From: Candidatus Pacearchaeota archaeon | GTDB taxonomy: Archaea; Nanobdellota; Nanobdellia; Pacearchaeales; GW2011-AR1 | Direction of reading: 5' to 3' | DNA length: 41,322 nucleotides | Assembly: GCA_017609915.1 (NCBI GenBank) | Contig: JAFCDA010000007.1 | Location: forward strand, 1 to 41,322 | In this document: positions 39,283 through 41,322 of the stretch, one piece after another | Position numbering within the stretch: the stretch's first letter is position 1 | How the letters are laid out: each line of letters starts with the position of its first letter | Notes under the pieces: model-generated | What the model was told of the DNA's origin: nothing | Seen by the model: only the letters and a program-made list of their open reading frames with translations | Databases searched by the model: none | Position numbers and translations under genes: made by a program

Positions 39283-40062
39283 TCAATAAAGTTTCTTGAA
39301 TATAGAAACTTCTAATTTTGGAAATCCTTGATTCCCTCCCTTAGATATTTTTATCTCATATCCTTCTTCTTCAAAGAAGTTTTCAGATTCTAATTGGGCA
39401 ATTGCTCCTTCCACTATTCTCATGGGTTTTTCATATAATGCCAAGATAAAAAAACGAGGGTTCTTATCCTGGGCCTGCCTTCTGCAAAAAGTTATAATTT
39501 CCTCCCAATCATCATCATTGCCAGCGAATTTTGAGGATTTTTGCCAATCATCTACTAACCCATTAAATTCTTCTTCTAATTGTTCTTCCGGATAGCCATT
39601 CACTTTTAATTGTGCTAAATATGCAAGAATAGTTGGGAAAAATTCAGTAGTCGGAAGCTTCGCGATTTTGAGAAGCCTTCTTCCACCAGGCTGGTGTATT
39701 ATCTCTCTTTTTATTTGATATATACGATTTCTATGTCTATCTACTTCTTCATTTTTTTCTATTTTTTTATTATATTCAGATAGTAAAATCCCTGTTCTAA
39801 TAAGATTTATATGTTTATATTTTGGAACTAACATACTTATTTGCATATATTTTGGGTCTGCATTTGCTTGCTGTAAGAATAAAGCCTCTGTTTTATCAGG
39901 AACAAAAGCATACTTTCCCTCATTGTGTTTATCAATTATTATTTGTTTAATTTTTTCAAATCCTGGTTTAGAGTAATCAACTATCCCCTTGCCTGTTAAA
40001 TATATTAAAACCTCTTTTAAAGGCAAATTAGAAATAAAAACTAGAATCTCTTCAATCACCAT
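39283..40062 (-). CDS. Hypothetical protein, 259 residues
   Basis: The protein is soluble. A short hydrophobic start (EEILVFISNLPLKEVLIYLT) precedes a helical, charged body (EYNKKIEKNEEVDRHRNRIY, LPTTEFFPTILAYLAQLKVN, GYPEEQLEEEFNGLVDDWQK) and a beta-type end (EEEGYEIKISKGGNQGFPKL). No catalytic or nucleic-acid motif is recognised. It overlaps the upstream 88-residue gene by 11 nt, so the two are one operon. Base composition is slightly richer in G and C than the ribosomal region, which may point to transfer. Confidence 0.6.
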   Translation of the reverse strand: MVIEEILVFISNLPLKEVLIYLTGKGIVDYSKPGFEKIKQIIIDKHNEGKYAFVPDKTEALFLQQANADPKYMQISMLVPKYKHINLIRTGILLSEYNKKIEKNEEVDRHRNRIYQIKREIIHQPGGRRLLKIAKLPTTEFFPTILAYLAQLKVNGYPEEQLEEEFNGLVDDWQKSSKFAGNDDDWEEIITFCRRQAQDKNPRFFILALYEKPMRIVEGAIAQLESENFFEEEGYEIKISKGGNQGFPKLEVSIFKKLY

Positions 40063-40318
40063 TATTTTCTTCAGGAGATTCTTTTTTTATAAGAAATTCT
40101 GAGATAGCAGTGGGGGTCCCATCCATAATTTCTAAAGAACCCGGGGCAAGTAATGCAAATTTAGCCTCTATAAATCTGTTAGGATTTTCTTTTGATCTAA
40201 TCTTTTCTTTTGAAGGGGTTAAAACATACCCTTCTTCATCTACATCATAATCAAAAGCTCTAAGAAGCAAAACTCTTTCTTTCTCACCCAATTCTTCAAA
40301 TATTATTTCCTGTGTCAT
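40052..40318 (-). CDS. Hypothetical protein, 88 residues
   Basis: The acidic small protein reads EIIFEELGEKERVLLLRAFD, YDVDEEGYVLTPSKEKIRSK, EAKFALLAPGSLEIMDGTPT, AISEFLIKK. Size and beginning resemble small regulatory or antitoxin-like proteins, but no DNA-binding motif is clear. It precedes and overlaps the 259-residue gene. A TATA-like CCTTATAAAATT lies upstream on the minus strand, about 30 nt before the ATG. Confidence 0.6.
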   Translation of the reverse strand: MTQEIIFEELGEKERVLLLRAFDYDVDEEGYVLTPSKEKIRSKENPNRFIEAKFALLAPGSLEIMDGTPTAISEFLIKKESPEENNGD

Positions 40319-40394
40319 ATTTATTTAATAAAACCCTTTTTTCTAATTTTATAAGGATTATTATATTTAAAAACCTATCTTAAAAATATCTATT

Positions 40395-40856
40395 TTAATC
40401 TTTCTTGAAATAGGAATTTATTATAAAAGCTACAATTGGGCCAATTGCAATAATAACAAAAACAAGAAAAACATATTTTATCCAAGAGTTGCCTTCATTT
40501 ATCAAACCTAAATCATTAATAAAAGTATAAATTCCAATTAAGGCTAAAATTGCTGCTGTAAATGCGATAATTCTATTAAACTCTTTCTGAGCCCCTCTAT
40601 TTTTATAATCAATTAAAAATTCTACTCCTGAATCAGTTAGGTGTACATGACTAATGTTCTCCTGGCTAATATCTTTATTATTCTCATCCTTATATGTTAT
40701 TTTAATAAATTTTCTTATTGCTAAATAGGGTATTACATTCTTGAATTTTCTATCAATTAACATCTTCTTTACTTTTGGGACTATGACTGTTGGCCCCTGG
40801 ATATTATAAAGCGCATTTAAAAATTCTATAACATTATCTATAAATCTTTTACTCAT
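40395..40856 (-). CDS. Winged-helix-like protein with two C-terminal membrane spans
   Basis: The protein has 153 residues. The first about 90 look like a small helix-rich domain with a wing-like hairpin (DNVIEFLNALYNIQGPTVIV, PYLAIRKFIKITYKDENNKD, HVHLTDSGVEFLIDYKNRG), as in many archaeal HTH proteins. Two spans follow (FNRIIAFTAAILALIGIYTF, YVFLVFVIIAIGPIVAFIIN). It overlaps the upstream gene by ATGA. The role is unknown; a membrane-bound regulator or effector are possible. Confidence 0.6.
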   Translation of the reverse strand: MSKRFIDNVIEFLNALYNIQGPTVIVPKVKKMLIDRKFKNVIPYLAIRKFIKITYKDENNKDISQENISHVHLTDSGVEFLIDYKNRGAQKEFNRIIAFTAAILALIGIYTFINDLGLINEGNSWIKYVFLVFVIIAIGPIVAFIINSYFKKD

Positions 40857-41263
40857 TTTCTATTCTCCAACTCTGAAATTCTGTCTTCTAATTCTGCAAA
40901 TTTTTTCTCATAAATTTTATCTTTTCTGAGAACATAACCAGAAACTTCTGAAATTCTTTTTCTACATTCATTTAAGCGAGAAATTAAGTAAGGAATTAAA
41001 TTAATAAGATTACTATTTTTAGTTTTTCCACCAATTTTTATAGGGAATACATCAAAATTTAAAAATTTTTTAAATAAGGATATCTGAAGGCCCATATTTT
41101 TAGAAGGAACTGGTTGTTTAATTATTTTTGGAACAATTATCTCCCTAGTTTGTGTAACTATTTTTGGAATCCCTCGCTGTTTTAATTGATTTTGGAAACG
41201 TTTTTCTCTACCTTTTGCCAGTGCTCTTGATTGTTTTATAGAAATAGGTCTTTTCTTTCTCAT
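40853..41263 (-). CDS. Basic hypothetical protein with C-terminal coiled coil
   Basis: The protein has 136 residues. It has a strongly basic N-terminus (RKKRPISIKQSRALAKGREK, RFQNQLKQRGIPKIV) that may bind nucleic acid, and a C-terminal heptad-like helix (DKIYEKKFAELEDRISELEN). Its stop overlaps the winged-helix/membrane protein start by four bases. No family is recognised. A 12-bp palindrome lies just upstream. Confidence 0.6.
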   Translation of the reverse strand: MRKKRPISIKQSRALAKGREKRFQNQLKQRGIPKIVTQTREIIVPKIIKQPVPSKNMGLQISLFKKFLNFDVFPIKIGGKTKNSNLINLIPYLISRLNECRKRISEVSGYVLRKDKIYEKKFAELEDRISELENRK

Positions 41264-41271
41264 GGTTTTTT

Positions 41272-41283
41272 AAGGAATTCCTT
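41272..41283. promoter_or_regulatory. 12-bp palindrome upstream of the minus-strand cluster
   Basis: AAGGAATTCCTT is a perfect palindrome 9 nt before the ATG at 41263 (minus strand). A TATA-like GTTTTTAAAG follows at about 41285-41295. The layout, palindrome between TATA and ATG, matches the TA pair and the TrmB-like gene, so it may be an operator. Confidence 0.4.
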
Positions 41284-41322
41284 CTTTAAAAACAATTTCT
41301 ATACTAGAACACAACTTTCTAA

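Overview
The window comes from a very AT-rich archaeal genome with short intergenic gaps. It carries a complete archaeal-type ribosomal protein cluster (S4e, L18, L19e, L32e, aIF1), SecY with an EMC3/DUF106-type partner, AglB/AglH-type N-glycosylation genes, and two enzymes of the archaeal AMP pathway (AMP phosphorylase and ribose-1,5-bisphosphate isomerase). Archaeal TATA boxes, leaderless starts and rarity of Shine-Dalgarno sites fit. The combination of small genes, AMP pathway and a ribosomal cluster peppered with unknown small genes suggests a DPANN archaeon, most likely Pacearchaeota/Woesearchaeota; this placement is inference.

Layout. 1-400: a partial gene leaving the window, then tRNA-Ser(UGA) preceded by an unusual three-hairpin cloverleaf that repeats the first 13 nt of the tRNA locus. 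468-8252: an envelope/surface region with a radical SAM-SPASM protein, a hexapeptide acetyltransferase, a radical SAM/carbamoyltransferase chimera, a LamG surface protein with a PRC-barrel tail, small membrane proteins and a GT2 glycosyltransferase. 8369-13953: AMP phosphorylase, AI-2E family permease, an unknown conserved-looking protein, a toxin-antitoxin pair whose toxin has an in-frame stop, an EF-hand lipoprotein and a divergent TrmB-like regulator. 14299-30781: the ribosomal protein cluster ending in secY and the DUF106 insertase. It contains six or seven small unknown genes between ribosomal genes, and the S3-L29-aIF1 block lies away from its usual place after L22. 30797-33102 (minus): VanZ-like protein, ribose-1,5-bisphosphate isomerase, SpoIIM/DUF95 protein. 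33485-39194: zinc ribbon, methyltransferase, aglB broken by two perfect tandem duplications, an unknown gene, a GtrA-like protein and a frameshifted aglH. 39283-41263: a four-gene minus-strand cluster of unknown function.

The most striking unexplained signal is an approximately 80-100 nt sequence family present about thirteen times (eleven clear copies). Every copy lies directly upstream of a gene and is oriented with it, on both strands. It divides the ribosomal cluster into sub-operons and also precedes secY, the DUF106 gene, aglB, vanZ-like, R15P isomerase, SpoIIM-like and AI-2E genes. It starts with a TATA-like CTTATAAG, has a conserved core that includes a small hairpin with changing stem sequences, and ends with a second TATA-like segment. 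It could be a shared structured leader, a tandem promoter, or a family of small RNA genes.

A second theme is gene decay limited to surface and accessory genes: aglB, aglH, the toxin and a radical SAM/carbamoyltransferase gene are damaged, while all ribosomal genes are intact.
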